Below, in pieces: positions 34,186 through 45,711 of a stretch of 64,000 bases of DNA. How positions within the stretch are numbered: the stretch's first letter is position 1; each line of letters begins with the position of its first letter. This DNA comes from Dipteris shenzhenensis (taxonomy: Eukaryota; Polypodiophyta; Polypodiopsida; Gleicheniales), in the NCBI GenBank assembly GCA_047967505.1, contig CM106539.1. The stretch is one strand, 5' to 3'. The position numbers were made by a program, and so were the translations under genes. The notes beneath the pieces were generated by a model. It worked only from the letters and a program-made list of their open reading frames with translations, was not told the origin of the DNA and did no database searches.

Positions 34186-34197
34186 GGGGGGGGAAAC
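34186..34197 (+). other. Gypsy polypurine tract
   Basis: GGGGGGGGAAAC directly precedes the 3' LTR, the expected primer site for plus-strand DNA synthesis. Confidence 0.8.
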
Positions 34198-35157
34198 TAT
34201 TATGGATAAATTTGTCTAAGGAAAAAGGCATTAATATCTGTGTGTTTTGTATGTGTGGCAATAGTATAATAAAATATGGTGTGCATAGGGCCAAGGGTTG
34301 AGGTGGCAGGGCATGACCATGTGCCACCCTTCCACGTAAGAGGACCCATAAGGTGTGTTGTACATAATCCATGGTAGTAATATTATAAAATGTAAGGTGG
34401 CATGGCTCCTCCATGTGCCACCCCTCCACCTAGGCTGCATTTAGTGAGATATGGCTCAAATTCCATGGGAGAACTAATACAAAATAGGTGGAGATGGATA
34501 TTATATTAGGTTATTCCCTCCATATAGGATAGGCCCATGTGGGGGAGGTATAGATAGTCCAAGGATGCAAGTTAAATAATGGGGAAAGTAGGATGAGGTG
34601 GCAAGATTCCTTGTGCCAACCCTCCACTTGTCCTCCTAGAGGTTTGAACATATTATAAAATTGGGAGAGGCCAAGGGAGTATCATAGACTTGAGATATGG
34701 GGCTTGATTTATGTGGAAAAATGAGGCAAAGGGTTGTCGCACACAATTGAGAGTGCGTAACCACCTAGCCCACATGGGAGACTTTTCCACACACACCATG
34801 CATGTGGGAAGATGCATTTATTGGGAGAGAGCCCCTCTCTTGGCTATAAAAGGAGGGGGCTATTCCTTGATGAGACACGCTCATTCTTGTAAAGCCTTCC
34901 CTTCCTTTCAAAATAAAGCATGGTCCTCTTCCCTTGATGTCTCCATCTTTACATTCCTCCTCCCATCATGTACATGCTTCTCTTCCCCTCTACCTTTCCC
35001 CTTGTGTCATAGTCTCCCTCTTTCTTCCCTCCCCTTCTAATTCCTTTTCTACTCCAATGATAACACTTCGCCCTCACGTTCTCCTTTCCTCTATGGCCCT
35101 CGAGCGTCGCCATGCTTAGCCTCTAGCCTCTAGTCTTGATTTCTTTTCCGACTAATA
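34198..35157 (+). repeat. Gypsy 3' LTR
   Basis: A 960-bp copy of the 5' LTR, with TATA at about 34842-34851 and AATAAA at 34912-34917. It ends CTAATA, followed by the target duplication CTAC. Confidence 0.9.
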
Positions 35158-35813
35158 CTACACGAGAGATGTATCTTGGTGCATGATGATCTCTTCAAAG
35201 ATGAGAAGAGCTCACTGAAATGTGGGCAAGTTCCATACAAGATTTGAAGGTTGGATCCATGATTGCAACTCTTGCTCAAGAGGACCCTCTTGGGCATCCA
35301 TTCTGGAAAATTGCAAAAGTGATAGAAATTCAAAAGTCTATGCAAGGGCGGGTAACTTCCATTGTTGTGAAATGGTTTAGGACTATGCATGCTAATCCAT
35401 TGAAAGGAAAATATGCTCCAGTTGCATGTCCAAAAAAGAAAAGGGCAAGGGGTACCAAAAACCAACCACGATTGGATGTTCTTGGTCTTGGAGAAGTAGA
35501 CATACTTGTTTATGATTTTCAACTTACAAATGATGGATGCCTAAAGAAGAAGACAATAGATGCCCTCTTTGAGAAAGTTTTATCCTATGCGACACATCTT
35601 GTTGGATCCTCCTCCTTTAGACTCACACGGTTGCAAATGGCAGCGACACTAGGTCTTTACAGGGATGAAGAAGATGTTCTTATTGATAGTGTGGGGAGGA
35701 TGGATCATCCACTTTTGGATCATCATCAAATCATGACAATGACCTTGCTGATGATGAAGAGTGCAAGTCTTCACTATCACCTCAGGCCAATGAGATTGCA
35801 ATGCACCTACTAG
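35158..35813 (+). pseudogene. VGHTH-motif (DUF7869-like) gene, 3' part
   Basis: After the gypsy element the host reading frame resumes: codons ending VPT at 26053 continue as REMYLGA across the removed insertion. The open frame at 35220-35813 encodes LKVGSMIATLAQEDPLGHPF then WKIAKVIEI and VVKWF. This is a 'G..(V/I)A......PFW..KV..I...W' pattern that I know as the C-terminal segment of the same family. A Lys/Arg-rich stretch (PKKKRARGTK) follows. Stops near 35190-35215 show it was already decaying. It ends where an LTR remnant begins. Confidence 0.55.
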
Positions 35814-35814
35814 G

Positions 35815-36103
35815 TGTTACAAACATGGTGTGAGTGAGAGAGAGAGAGAGAGAGAGGCTAGGTAGTGAAGAAGTGATACTCAAATGAAGACATAATGAAG
35901 GCTTTCATTCATTCATCAAGTATATCATGATAAGTGAAGTACAAGCCTTATATAGGCTAAGCACACATACACATGTACCAAGTGTACATGCGATAACTCC
36001 TAGAGTGACATGTGGCACTCACACATGAACTAGTACTAGAACTCCCAGTACTACACACCAACACATCACATCACCACACTCTTTGGCTATGATATCTCCA
36101 ACA
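35815..36103 (-). repeat. Copia-type LTR remnant
   Basis: Read on the minus strand, TGTTGGAGATATCATAGCC at 36103 opens a 289-bp LTR-like unit. It has TATATAAGG near 35955, a (CT)n tract (35831-35856) and an end at GTAACA, so the TG...CA termini fit. Just upstream on that strand CTGAAGGGGTG looks like a polypurine tract, so this is probably a 3' LTR whose internal part is mostly gone. No target duplication was found. Confidence 0.6.
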
Positions 36104-37272
36104 CACCCCTTCAGAGCAAAGAGTATGAGACCCAATATGCAAAGAGTAGATTGATTCTTCCTCCATCGCAATATTGCAAAGAGCAAGTCCAACTATCCAA
36201 CTCCTCCTTCTCATCAGTCAGCTTGTGACCGGTTAGGGCAAATCATCACTCGTCACCCCCTTACTCTGAACTGGGTGGTCAATACGGGCCAAGGAAAACC
36301 ATTATTCATCACCCCCCTTACTATGAACTGGGTGGTCAATACCATCAAACCAAAATAAAAGACAATACATTCATTTTTGGGGGACAACCTAGGGTAGAGT
36401 ACCTCTTATTGACTCCAAATACATTCATTTTTGAGGGACAACTTTATGTGGTGGCCACATCATAGATCATTGCGACATCGAATGGCCTGAGTGTTTGCAC
36501 CTTTTGCACTATTATTGTTTTGTGGTATTCGCGAAGGAAACATCGAGATGTAAATTGTGTGACTATCCATTGCCTAGCGGTGGATAGATTAGTTGTGCCT
36601 GCCCCATGAAACTATTAGGGAAGAGAGAGTGGAAGTTGTCCAAGCAATCCGTGGTGGAGAGATTGCTTATGAACTTCCACCAAGCAAGGAGGTAAATCCG
36701 AGGGAGTGAAGTTGTGGATCTCCACCCCAAAGAAGGCTAAGCAGGGGTAGGGGTAGCCAATAGTAAATTTCCCACTTTAGTATCTCGTGTTCATTTGGGT
36801 GTTCTTGCAACCTAGCCTTGAATTGATCAATATAGATTTGACACTCACAAAGGTAGAAATCAAGAATTGTGGACAATGGAAGTACAACTGTGGATCTCCA
36901 TTGTCTTGGTTAGAAAAACCCAAAAGGCCAGGCAAATCTACCTTAATGGTCAAAACAAGTATCTCCTCAACCTGTAGGATGGAAATGATAAATCCACTCT
37001 CCGTCCACAAACCATGGATCAGCCTTCAGAAGCAGAATGGCACAAGGCTATATGAAGAGTTGTATTGCGGCTTCAATAATAATTGTGTTTTAAAAATGAG
37101 TTTTGGAGACTCAACAAATCGAAGTGGAAAAAGAATGGATCCTAGAAAGTCGCAATGAAGGATTTTGTGCGGAGAAACAGGGATATAAAATGCCATTAAA
37201 TTCTGCGTTGAATAGTCAGTATTCCAGAGATTTTGATGTTGACCATCCACACAATGAAGAGGTAACTTACAG
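36104..37272. other. Spacer with local duplications
   Basis: Two short duplications are visible: TGAACTGGGTGGTCAATA at about 36267 and 36330, and ATACATTCATTTTTG(G/A)GGGACAAC at about 36366 and 36418. Possible internal remnants of the adjacent copia element lie at the left. The 123-codon frame at 36787-37158 has no recognised motif. Confidence 0.4.
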
Positions 37273-37546
37273 AGTGGGAGATCAAGAGTATTTAAAAGAT
37301 TTCATTGCCAACCAGTTATGCATTGTGGAGGAAAACATGAAGAAAAGCTGACCAAACTTTTACAGAAGCGAACCTGCATCTCAATCAAGGATGAGCTGCA
37401 AAAGGATTGGAACAAATATTTTAAGGAAAGCAGAAGAACAAGTCAGGTCACTCCATTTATTTCAAGGACATACAACCTTGCTACTGGCGATTACTATTTG
37501 TCGAATCGCTTGGAGCAAACTCCCTTCAGCATGGCTTCTGCAAGAG
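37273..37546 (+). CDS. Unrecognised coding exon, copy 1 of a duplicated pair
   Basis: Acceptor TAACTTACAG (ending 37272) and donor GTGGAAG (from 37547) enclose 274 nt, open throughout in one phase. It encodes a basic protein segment with CISIKDELQKDWNKYFKESR, then RTYNLATGDYYLSNRLEQT. It leaves one base that joins in phase to the next exon at 37617 across a 70-bp intron (acceptor TACCTTGCAG). A diverged second copy lies at 38804-39083 with the same splice layout, which supports a real exon. I do not recognise the family. Confidence 0.45.
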
Positions 37547-37616
37547 GTGGAAGTTTTTTTGTCTAATATGCTTCTATAGCATGTTACATTCCAAAAGAAA
37601 TTCCAATACCTTGCAG

Positions 37617-37942
37617 GGATGAGGGACGCTAAGATCGAGGCTCTTGAGGCAGATTTGACTGCTAAGAAGCAGGAGGAGAAAAAGACCCACGAACAAAAGA
37701 TGTGGAAACTAAAGCTGGAAAATGATATATGTCTACATACGAAATCCAAGGAAGACCTCACTACCAGGGCATGGGAACATGGGGAACATATGAAGCTTGC
37801 TGCAGCCTGCAATGCTTACCTTGAGCCCAAAAGCTCTTTAAACGCGAAGTGTTGGATGCTTCTCTTCAATGTCCACAGACTTTGCTTACAAAGTTCAAGA
37901 AGAACAATCTCTTGTCCACGGCAAAGCAGAGTGCTGAATTAA
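37617..37942 (+). CDS. Unrecognised coding exon, coiled-coil-like, copy 1
   Basis: Follows the exon above in phase (the codon split G|GG). It opens MRDAKIEALEADLTAKKQ and continues Lys/Glu-rich, consistent with a coiled coil, for about 35-40 residues before less regular sequence. The true 3' boundary is unclear, and the frame stops at 37942. Downstream to about 38080, Lys/Gln/Glu-rich fragments in changing frames suggest the coiled coil once continued. A diverged copy starts at 39181. Confidence 0.4.
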
Positions 37943-38803
37943 AGCTGAAGTTAGATCAACAAAAAGCAAAAGAAAAGGAACTATAGAAAAGGAAGGAAGA
38001 GCAATGGAAGCAAAACAGAAGCTGAGCTTGCAACTAGAAAAGGAAAAGAGACGAGGCAGAGAGAAAAAACCATGAACAAAGTGGCTGGGGGAATCCCAGT
38101 GGTGGAGATCTTTTTTTTTTGGCTTCATATTTTATTTATGGCAATGGAGACTATTCTGCTACTTCTGGTAGGTCTTCCAGGAAAAAAGTCAACATTTCCA
38201 AAAGCTCAGGAGTTGTCCAAGAAACGTCAGATTGAGAGAGAAAAGGAAGCCATGCTTATGAGGGAGAGACAATCGGAGGCCAAGCCTGCTATTTTTGCAA
38301 CAAAGGAAGAATAGAAAGACAAGGAAAATGGATTCCAAGATTGACAAGAATCCAATCTCAATTTCCAAGATACGTCACAGAACATGGTAGTTCCAAGTCT
38401 CTGACATTGTAGCAAGAGGATACAATTGACCTTTTTGGCTTTTTGATCGTCTACTTTAAGTTCAAGCAGATCTTCACTGCATCACATTGATGTCGCTGTC
38501 TTTCCAGCTGTCGGGCATGCAATATGACTTATGTGGGCCTCATCAACATCTTAGATTCCAAATTATGCTAAAGTGATGCCTTTTATATGCTAGATGCCTG
38601 CAGGGTTCACAACCATCTGTAAACAGACAGGGCCCATGTCTGTGTCGCAATGTGGAAAGAAGATCTACCCAGTGCAAGAGCTACTATCAGCTCATTCCCT
38701 GCCCAATCAAGCTTTACAAATGGGGAAAGGCCTAACTCTGCAAGTGTACAATCTTAAGAAATTTCTCCTTACAGAAATTCTTTCAGCGATTTCAAGAGCT
38801 TAG
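37943..38803 (+). other. Remnant and spacer between the two exon copies
   Basis: Contains Lys/Glu-rich fragments in broken frames (to about 38330), then AT-rich sequence. The frame at 38594-38803 is unrecognised. The distance between homologous starts (37273 and 38804) is 1531 bp, the duplication period. Confidence 0.4.
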
Positions 38804-39260
38804 AGTGGGAGAGCAAGATCATTTCAGAGATTTCATTGTCAACCATTTATGCATTGCGGAGGAAAACACTGAAGAAAGGAGGACAAACTTTCAAACGCAA
38901 AAGACAACCTGCATCAACGATGAGATGCAAAAGGATTGGAATAAATATCCTAAAGAAAAGCAACAGAACAAGTCAGGCCACTCCATGTATTGCAAGGACA
39001 TACGACCTTGCTACGGGCAAGTTTTCTTTGTCAAATCGCTCTGGCAGCAGCAACAAACTCCTTCGGCATGGCTTCTTCAAGAGGTGATGGTATTCAAACC
39101 TGACTCCTAGAAAAGCTGAAAGCCTTCTGCCTATTATACATTCATATTCTCTTGCATAATCTACTTCTAATAACCTACAGAGAAGAGAGATGCTAAGATC
39201 CTATCTCTTGCAGCAGATTTGGCTGTTAAGAAGCAAGAGGAGAAATGTGGAACTAGAGCT
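38804..39260 (+). pseudogene. Decayed second copy of the duplicated exon pair
   Basis: Homologous to 37273-37700. The first exon (38804-39083, acceptor GAGCTTAG, donor GTGATGG) shares DEMQKDWNKY and RTYDLATGKFSLSN, but these are now in different frames with stops. The second exon starts at 39181 after CCTACAG (DAKI, then KKQEEK-like). The intron is 97 bp against 70 bp in copy 1. The frames are broken, so this copy is probably dead. Confidence 0.55.
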
Positions 39261-41180
39261 AGATGACAGAATCAATCTTCCAGAAAGTCCAAAGATGATT
39301 GTTTCATTGACAAATGAGTCTCACAAAGATTCTAACAATTCAACTTGACAGTCTTGTCTGCCCTAGCTAAGTGCATAGCTTGATATATTGCTCACTAGGT
39401 CTTGGCTCCCAAGTAGATTTGTTTTTCCATTTCAAACCGTATCTCTTCAATCTGTTAATGTATGAGGACTGGCAGTGCAAAGCCATTGCTCTAATAACAG
39501 TACCTGCCCTGCAAACCTGTTCCGTAATGTCAACACCTCAATCAATGGGTATTCATGTGAAGCAACTGCAGTCAAAACTTTGATAGTTGTGTCATACAAT
39601 GCAATTTTAGGTGACTGTTGGGGCTTCAATTCAAACCTTGCCTTTCTTTGCTCCTCTTGTGAGGAGTGACACTATTAGAAATATGGACCACAAGAAACAT
39701 GGACTTCAGGAATGATCTTAGATATGGTCAAGAGTCAACATTGTCTGCAAGTGGCAAATTTAAGGAACTGGCAGCAAGTTTCTTAACATGACTTGCCTTT
39801 ATGGAATTCTTTTAAATCAAACAATACCGCCTTTTGTATCCCTTTCTATAAGCTGTCAAATTTCCCCTTTCAAAAAAAGGACCTAATCAACTAGTTAGTG
39901 AGCTGCATGTCCACCAAATGACTCATTACCTCGCTAGCTAGCAGTTATATTTGAAATTCAATATAGCAATAATTAAATGCCAATTGTATCAATAGGAGAT
40001 TGTCTAAATCAAGGTTTTCAACAAGATCCTTAGAATCAACGAGTTGAATTGCTTAGGGAAAGGCATTTGATCTAGACACAGTAACAAGTGCTTCACATGC
40101 AATTAAATGGTTGGTAAGGTCTAAGTACTGTAGATCTTGTAGATCTCAATGAACCTGCCAATTTTGGCCACAAAAGCTTACTCGAGAAGGACTATTGTAA
40201 TCCCACAAACTTACAAGTGTGTGTTTTCCTACTACTAGTTTGAACTATTCATCTTGCTTGGCTTAGTAAATAAGATAATCTCCAAAACTAAATCAAGAAT
40301 ATATCAAGCTATCCAAGACATTAAGTGTCCAACTCCATTTCATTAGTCAATAATTACAAAAAGTTGCAACTGATACTACCTATCACAAATGACTAACCAA
40401 GATAAAGGCCTTCCTTTTATATTATCAATTCAATTAGAACTTGCATTTCCTAGCTTATAAGCTAAGAAGACCCATAAAAGCAAAAAAGTGGATTGTTCAT
40501 TAAAAATACCTATCACAAATGACTAACCAAGATAAAGGTCTTCCTTTTATATTATCAATTCAATTAGAACTTGCATTTTCTAGCTTATAAGCTAAGAAGA
40601 CCCATAAAAGCAAAAAAGTAGATTAAAAATACGTTCATCTATATGAATTTTGTATTGACCCTAGCCATTTCTGCTGATAGTTCTTGCTCAAGGGTCTCAT
40701 TCCATTCTTGTAGTGCTACAACTAACTCTTGAGACTTGCACGTTGCTATTTTCGAGTTATGAGGTGGTAATAAGCAAGAAACAAGTAAAAAGGAGGAGAG
40801 GTATGAAGGCATGCGAAGAATGCAAATCGATGGGAGGGACGAGGCAATTTTGATTTCATCAAGGTAGACTTGAATGGTTTCCATAAAGGCACAACGACAT
40901 GCTCACATTCCTTCTTCCTAGGAAGATGTAGTATTATCCAAGTGAATGCTAGTAGAAGAGGACTTTTAACATTACAGTGGCAATTTATATCACTTTTCTT
41001 GCCAAAATAACTTCAACTAGATGAGGCTACTTCACTATATATGAGCTCAAATATTCACATGGAGAGAGAATTAGGAGGCTCTAGTCATGCCGATCCAATA
41101 TCTGCCATAGATGCCAAGTGTCCAATGGATAGACACCCAACATGGCAACAAAATGCTTCAAAATCCAAAGCAATGTAACA
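39261..41180. other. AT-rich intergenic, no supported gene
   Basis: Apart from the 130-bp tandem duplication at 40378 I see no recognisable element. Open frames at 39371-39583 (plus) and 40884-40639 (minus) lack motifs. Confidence 0.45.
40378..40627. repeat. Tandem duplication, ~130-bp period
   Basis: ACCTATCACAAATGACTAACC begins at 40378 and 40508. The copies are nearly identical through AAAAGCAAAAAAGTGGATT. Confidence 0.9.
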
Positions 41181-41323
41181 TCAAAAGGATATTTTTTTTT
41201 TGTGCAAAAAGTAGTGCTAGTTATATTACTTGAAAGCGAGAGTACAAGAAGGCCTAAAGGCCAGCGGGCTGTAATCACAAAACGGATTCAGCCCGAGGAG
41301 TCAAAATGCTAAATACAAGCCTC

Positions 41324-44300
41324 TTAGGGCATAATCATCGGAGAGTGGACAAACAGCCACGGTGGAGGGGCATAATGCCACTGAAGACTTTGAGTAGAGT
41401 GCTGGAAGAACAACTCCCTGTGGTCCCAGTCGTGAAGGAAGCGCCGTCTCTTTTCCTTCCCTCCTCGGGACTCCCCCTGAATCTGATCCCACTGACCCTT
41501 GAGCGTGTGAGCGATCGTGCTCCAAATGTCTGCTAGGGTCTGGGTAGCTGAAGAAGTTTGAGCTCCTACAGTCTGTGCGCATCTGGAAGTCCAGATATGC
41601 CAGCCTGCAATGCTCCCTATGATCTCCCAAACTGGGTGCTGAGGCATCGCTCCTACATCTGTCTCTGTTAGATGCCAAGGGAAGCTGTCCATGTATGCCC
41701 AGGTGGCCTGTGTGATGAAAAAGACGGGATCCTGTCTAGAGAACTCATAAGCCAAGTGATGTCCCATCTCAGTGCTGTACCAGCAAACGGCTCCCCAAGT
41801 GATTGGTCCTAGCTCGGGTGCAGCCCTCGCTAAGATCCCCATGACTCCCTTCCAAACTATCTGCGCATGCGAGCAGCTCCAAAGGCAGTGCTTCAGGGAC
41901 GACTCCTCCTGAAAACACATCTGGCAATGCCCCTCCCGCCCCATCTGCCTTAGCCAGCTGCCAACTGGTAGCCCCTTGTGTGCCACCATCCAAAGGAAGT
42001 AAGAGATCTTCCTCTGCCACCAGCTAGCCCAAAGAGTCTTCCAGAAAGTGCGAAGAAAGATCAAAGATATCCCCTGGGCATACCAACTATGTGCCTGTGT
42101 GGGTAGCCCGCACTGGAGAGCCCCAAGAGCACGCCTACCCGTACGCGCACTATAAGAGAAGAAGGGGGTAGGGTTCTTTGAGGTCTCTAATGGTGGCCAG
42201 CGCCACTCCCCTGGGTCCCACTCCACCTCTGTCAAGGAATGGCCTCCCATATCCAGAGTCTCGAGTCCTGGTCCTGCATAATCAGGGGGTCTATATGCCA
42301 CGTCTTCCCTTGCAGCCCTACAATGCGAAGGTGCTGCCAGGGAAGCTGGGGGTCGATCACGATCTCTCTGCTCTATAGGCGGCTATCATCGGTGATGGAG
42401 AAGAAGTGTACCGAGGAGTCCGAGAAAAGGCCTGCAACCACTAAAGTAATGCCTCGTGGAGTGAACTGTCCTAGCCACCTCTCATCTCCCGGGAAGAGCT
42501 GTCTGGTGACTAAGGGAATCCTCCAACCTACAGGAATGGCAGCATCAATCTCCGCTCGCCGAGCCTGGATCCCACGTGCCGTACCTACTGCTGCTGCCAG
42601 CTCGCCTGGGCTCAACCGGCTGTAGACGTCCCTCAAAAACTCGGAGCGAGAGCGCGTGGGCCCACGTGCCCAGAGCGCCCAAGGAATATGGGATCTCTCT
42701 CCAAGTTGGTGACCTGTATCATCTGTCACCTGGCTACTCCAAATCAGGGGCTGTCTATCTATCTCCTCTCGGCAGCTAGGGGGAACCTGGGAGAGGCTGT
42801 GTCGCAACTTCCTCCAGACCGATACGAGGCTACGGAGGAAGGGGGAACGGGGCTGAGTCAAGGGGGCAGAAGTGAAGATCCATCGGATAGAAGGCTGCCA
42901 AACACCCCCTCTCTAGGGGGTACACGCGCTGAGGCCATGCTGTAGCAAGAGCTTCCATGTCTGCCCTCCTGGGGTCAGACCGCGGATGACTAACTTGCCA
43001 AGAAGTGCCTGACTCTGCAGTTCTGGATCTATGATGCCGAGGCCACCCTCTGTCTGGGGGAGAATGACCGTCTGCCAGGCGACCCTGGCTCTGGTGGTGC
43101 CGGAACCGTCTGAACCAGACCATAGGAAGTTCTGCACCAATCTCCTTAGTTGGGCTACACATGATCTCGAGAAACACCAGCAAGAGGTCACATACGAAGC
43201 AGTGGCAAGAAGGACCTGGTGGACCACAAGGGCCTTGCCTGCCAAGGAAAGCCGAGCCGTGCTCCAGAAAGCAAGCTTCCGTCGTATGGAGGCTAGGACC
43301 GGCAAGAACTGCTGAGCTGGCGTGATGTCCAGGCCTACCTGGAATCCCAGGTAACATGTCGTCTGTCCTCTAGGGATCCAGCGAAACCCCAGGAAAATAC
43401 CCCATTGTGAGTTGGCTCCAGGATCCGTAAGAAAACCAACTGACTTATGCCAGTTGATTTTTGCCCCAGCCGCAAGGCAAAAAATCTCTAGGGACAGTCT
43501 CACTCGCTCCAATGACTCGACATCATCTTGCACATATAGGGCTGTGTCGTCTGCATACTCGGAGTCCAGAAGTTCTGCATCATCTCGAATAGGGAGACGC
43601 ATCCCGCGAAGACCAGTGGTACGGGCTCGAAGGAAGTGGGTCATGGCCTCCGCAAAAAATAGGAAGAGGTAGGGCGCTAGCGGACAGCCTTGACGCACCG
43701 AGCGCTCGAGTGGGAATCTCTCCCCCATCCTGCCGCTGATGATAACCCGACTGGAGGTCGACCTGTAAAGGCTAGCAATACCTCTGATCCACTTGTCCGG
43801 GAAACCGAACCGAGAGAGTGTACCTTCCAAGAAGGACCAGTCCACCCTGTCGTACGCCTTCTCAAAGTTGAGAAGGAGTATGGAAAGGTGCTGGCCACTG
43901 TGCTGGGCCCATTCCGTCGCCTCTGAGAAAGTAAAGATGTTGTCCAAAATGCTGCGATCTTGGACAAAACCAGTCTGGGTGTCATGAATCAAGTCGTGTA
44001 GCAGGGGGCGGATGCGGCTACTAATTATCTTGGCGAGGATTTTGTAGGCGGTCGGGAGGAGGGTGATAGGGTGCCACTGTCTGATCTCCTGACAGTCCCC
44101 CCCTTTGGGGATGAGGCAAATCAAGCCTGTCGCAAGGTTCTCTGGCATTTGCCCGCTGGAGAAGATATGCTGGAAGGCTGCGAGCAAGGGCCGATGGATC
44201 TGCTCCCAAAAGGTGGTGAAGAAAGCTCTGGAGAGGCCATCCTCACCTGGGCATTTCTGCCCATCAATAGCGCTCACCACATCCTGCATCTCTGCCACGG

Positions 44301-45711
44301 TGAAAGGGGCGAGAAGGGCATCACTCATGCTAGGTTGCACGAGCCGCGGTGTAGATCTCCACACCTCCTCCCTGCATAGGTGACCACGAGGGTCTAGGGG
44401 CTCCTGCTGGAACAATGATATGTAGAAATCTGTTGCCAAGTCCCGGACCTCGTCTGGATCTGTCCTGACACTACCATCCTGCGCCTTAAGAGAACGAAGC
44501 TGTTCCCCTGCTGACCTCTGTCCATGAGTCCTGAAGAACTCTCTGCACATCCTGTTGCCTTTCCTAGCCCAGAAGGACTTGGAAGCATGAAACGAGAACT
44601 CTGAGCGACACTGGGTGATCTCCTCTAGCATGGCTCGGGCTCGAACCTCCTGCTGTCTGAGCTCCTCAGAGCCTGGAGAAGACTACTGCATCCGTTGAAT
44701 CGAAGCGAGATCTCGTCTGAGACCCCTCTCCCTTGCCCAACACTGCTGCCTGACCTGAATTGCCTCCTACTGACAGATGAGGCTAGACTCGGCAAGCGCC
44801 TGAGCTACCTGTGCTGCCATATCCCCGGTGGGGTCCCAATCCTGCTCCCACAGGTCCACTATCCTGCTGTGAACTGCTACTCTGGAGTAGATGGAGTTTG
44901 GGATCCGGCATGAGCATGGAGGTGAGGAGTGAGAGGCTGAGTCCAGGACTAGGATGACTGGGGCATGATTTGAGAGTGTCGCCCCTAGAACCACTCCTGA
45001 CTCTCCTCCTCTGCCAAGCGCCCAATCGTTGACATAGAAACGGTCTAGCCGCTCCAGAAGTCTGCCTCCCTCCCTCCTGTAACCCCAAGAGAAGTCCAGA
45101 CTCCTTGTCCATCTGCGAAAGGAAGGCTCCCTCCAGCTGTCCCGACCTCCCACTGCGAAGAGGAAGGAGTCCCAATCTGCCTGCTTTGCCTGGGCTATAC
45201 CGAGGAACTCTGGGCCCCATCCCTACTGATCCTCTAGGGCCTCAAGGTTGTTGAAGTCCCCTCCTACAATCCAAGAGTCCATCTTTGGCAACAAGTCTGT
45301 CAAGGATCTCCAAAAAGCAGCTCTTTGTTTGAGATCGGTCGGGGCATAGATATTGAGGATGCCGATACGGGATCCCTCAATATGCAAGCCCACCCAAAGC
45401 GCACGTCCTGGGATCAGAGTGCCAAAACCACACACATGCTGAACTAGAGAAGCGTCGATGGAGATACAGACACACCCGCTCCTCCACTGCTCGCCAATCG
45501 AAGGTTCCCAGTAGGTGTGGGAGCGTCCTGTGAGGACCTTCCCACAAATACTGGTCTGAGAAGCCGAGAGCTTGTGTTCCTGTAGTAGGAGCATATCTAC
45601 CCTTCCCACCAAGGCTGGTTGGAGCTCCTGTCTGAGCACCATCTTCTTGGGGCCGCGGGTTCCTGATGAGTAGAACCCGTTGACGTTCCAAGAGATAATG
45701 CGTATACTCAT
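41324..45711 (-). pseudogene. LINE ORF2: APE endonuclease, reverse transcriptase, zinc tail
   Basis: Starts at MSIRIISWNVNG (45711). The endonuclease has LLQEHKLS (Glu), SRIGILNIYAPTD and VGGDFNNLE. Its final SDH box reads SNH (about 44970), so the catalytic Asp is Asn. RT spans 44631-42913: HPITLLPTAYKILAKI, IHDTQTGFVQDRSI, NFEKAYDRVDW, RQGCPLAPYLF and SEYADDTALYV. The first catalytic Asp of the LDFEKAYD box is Asn here (codon AAC). The last part (42301-41324), in a shifted frame, has FLWMVAHKGLP and CQMC...HCLWSC, the zf-RVT tail. In-frame stops occur at 45223, 44767, about 44689, 42913 and 42373. Confidence 0.88.

Larger units (their letters stand above)
26054..35157 (+). mobile_element. 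Ty3/gypsy LTR retrotransposon with 5'-placed extra RNase H
   Basis: Two LTRs (987 and 960 bp) enclose a primer site, an accessory region, gag, protease, RT, RNase H and integrase in gypsy order (integrase last), with a polypurine tract before the 3' LTR. The four bases CTAC flank both ends (26050-26053 and 35158-35161) as a target duplication. Both LTRs start TATTAT and end CTAATA instead of TG/CA. Stops and frameshifts occur in most domains, so this copy is not autonomous. The domain set resembles the plant Tat/Athila branch, but the second RNase H is upstream of gag instead of between RT and integrase. Confidence 0.9.

Noticed and set aside
42576-44379. Several plus-strand frames of 60-130 codons
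   Set aside because: They are antisense shadows of the LINE ORF2, which carries all the recognisable motifs.
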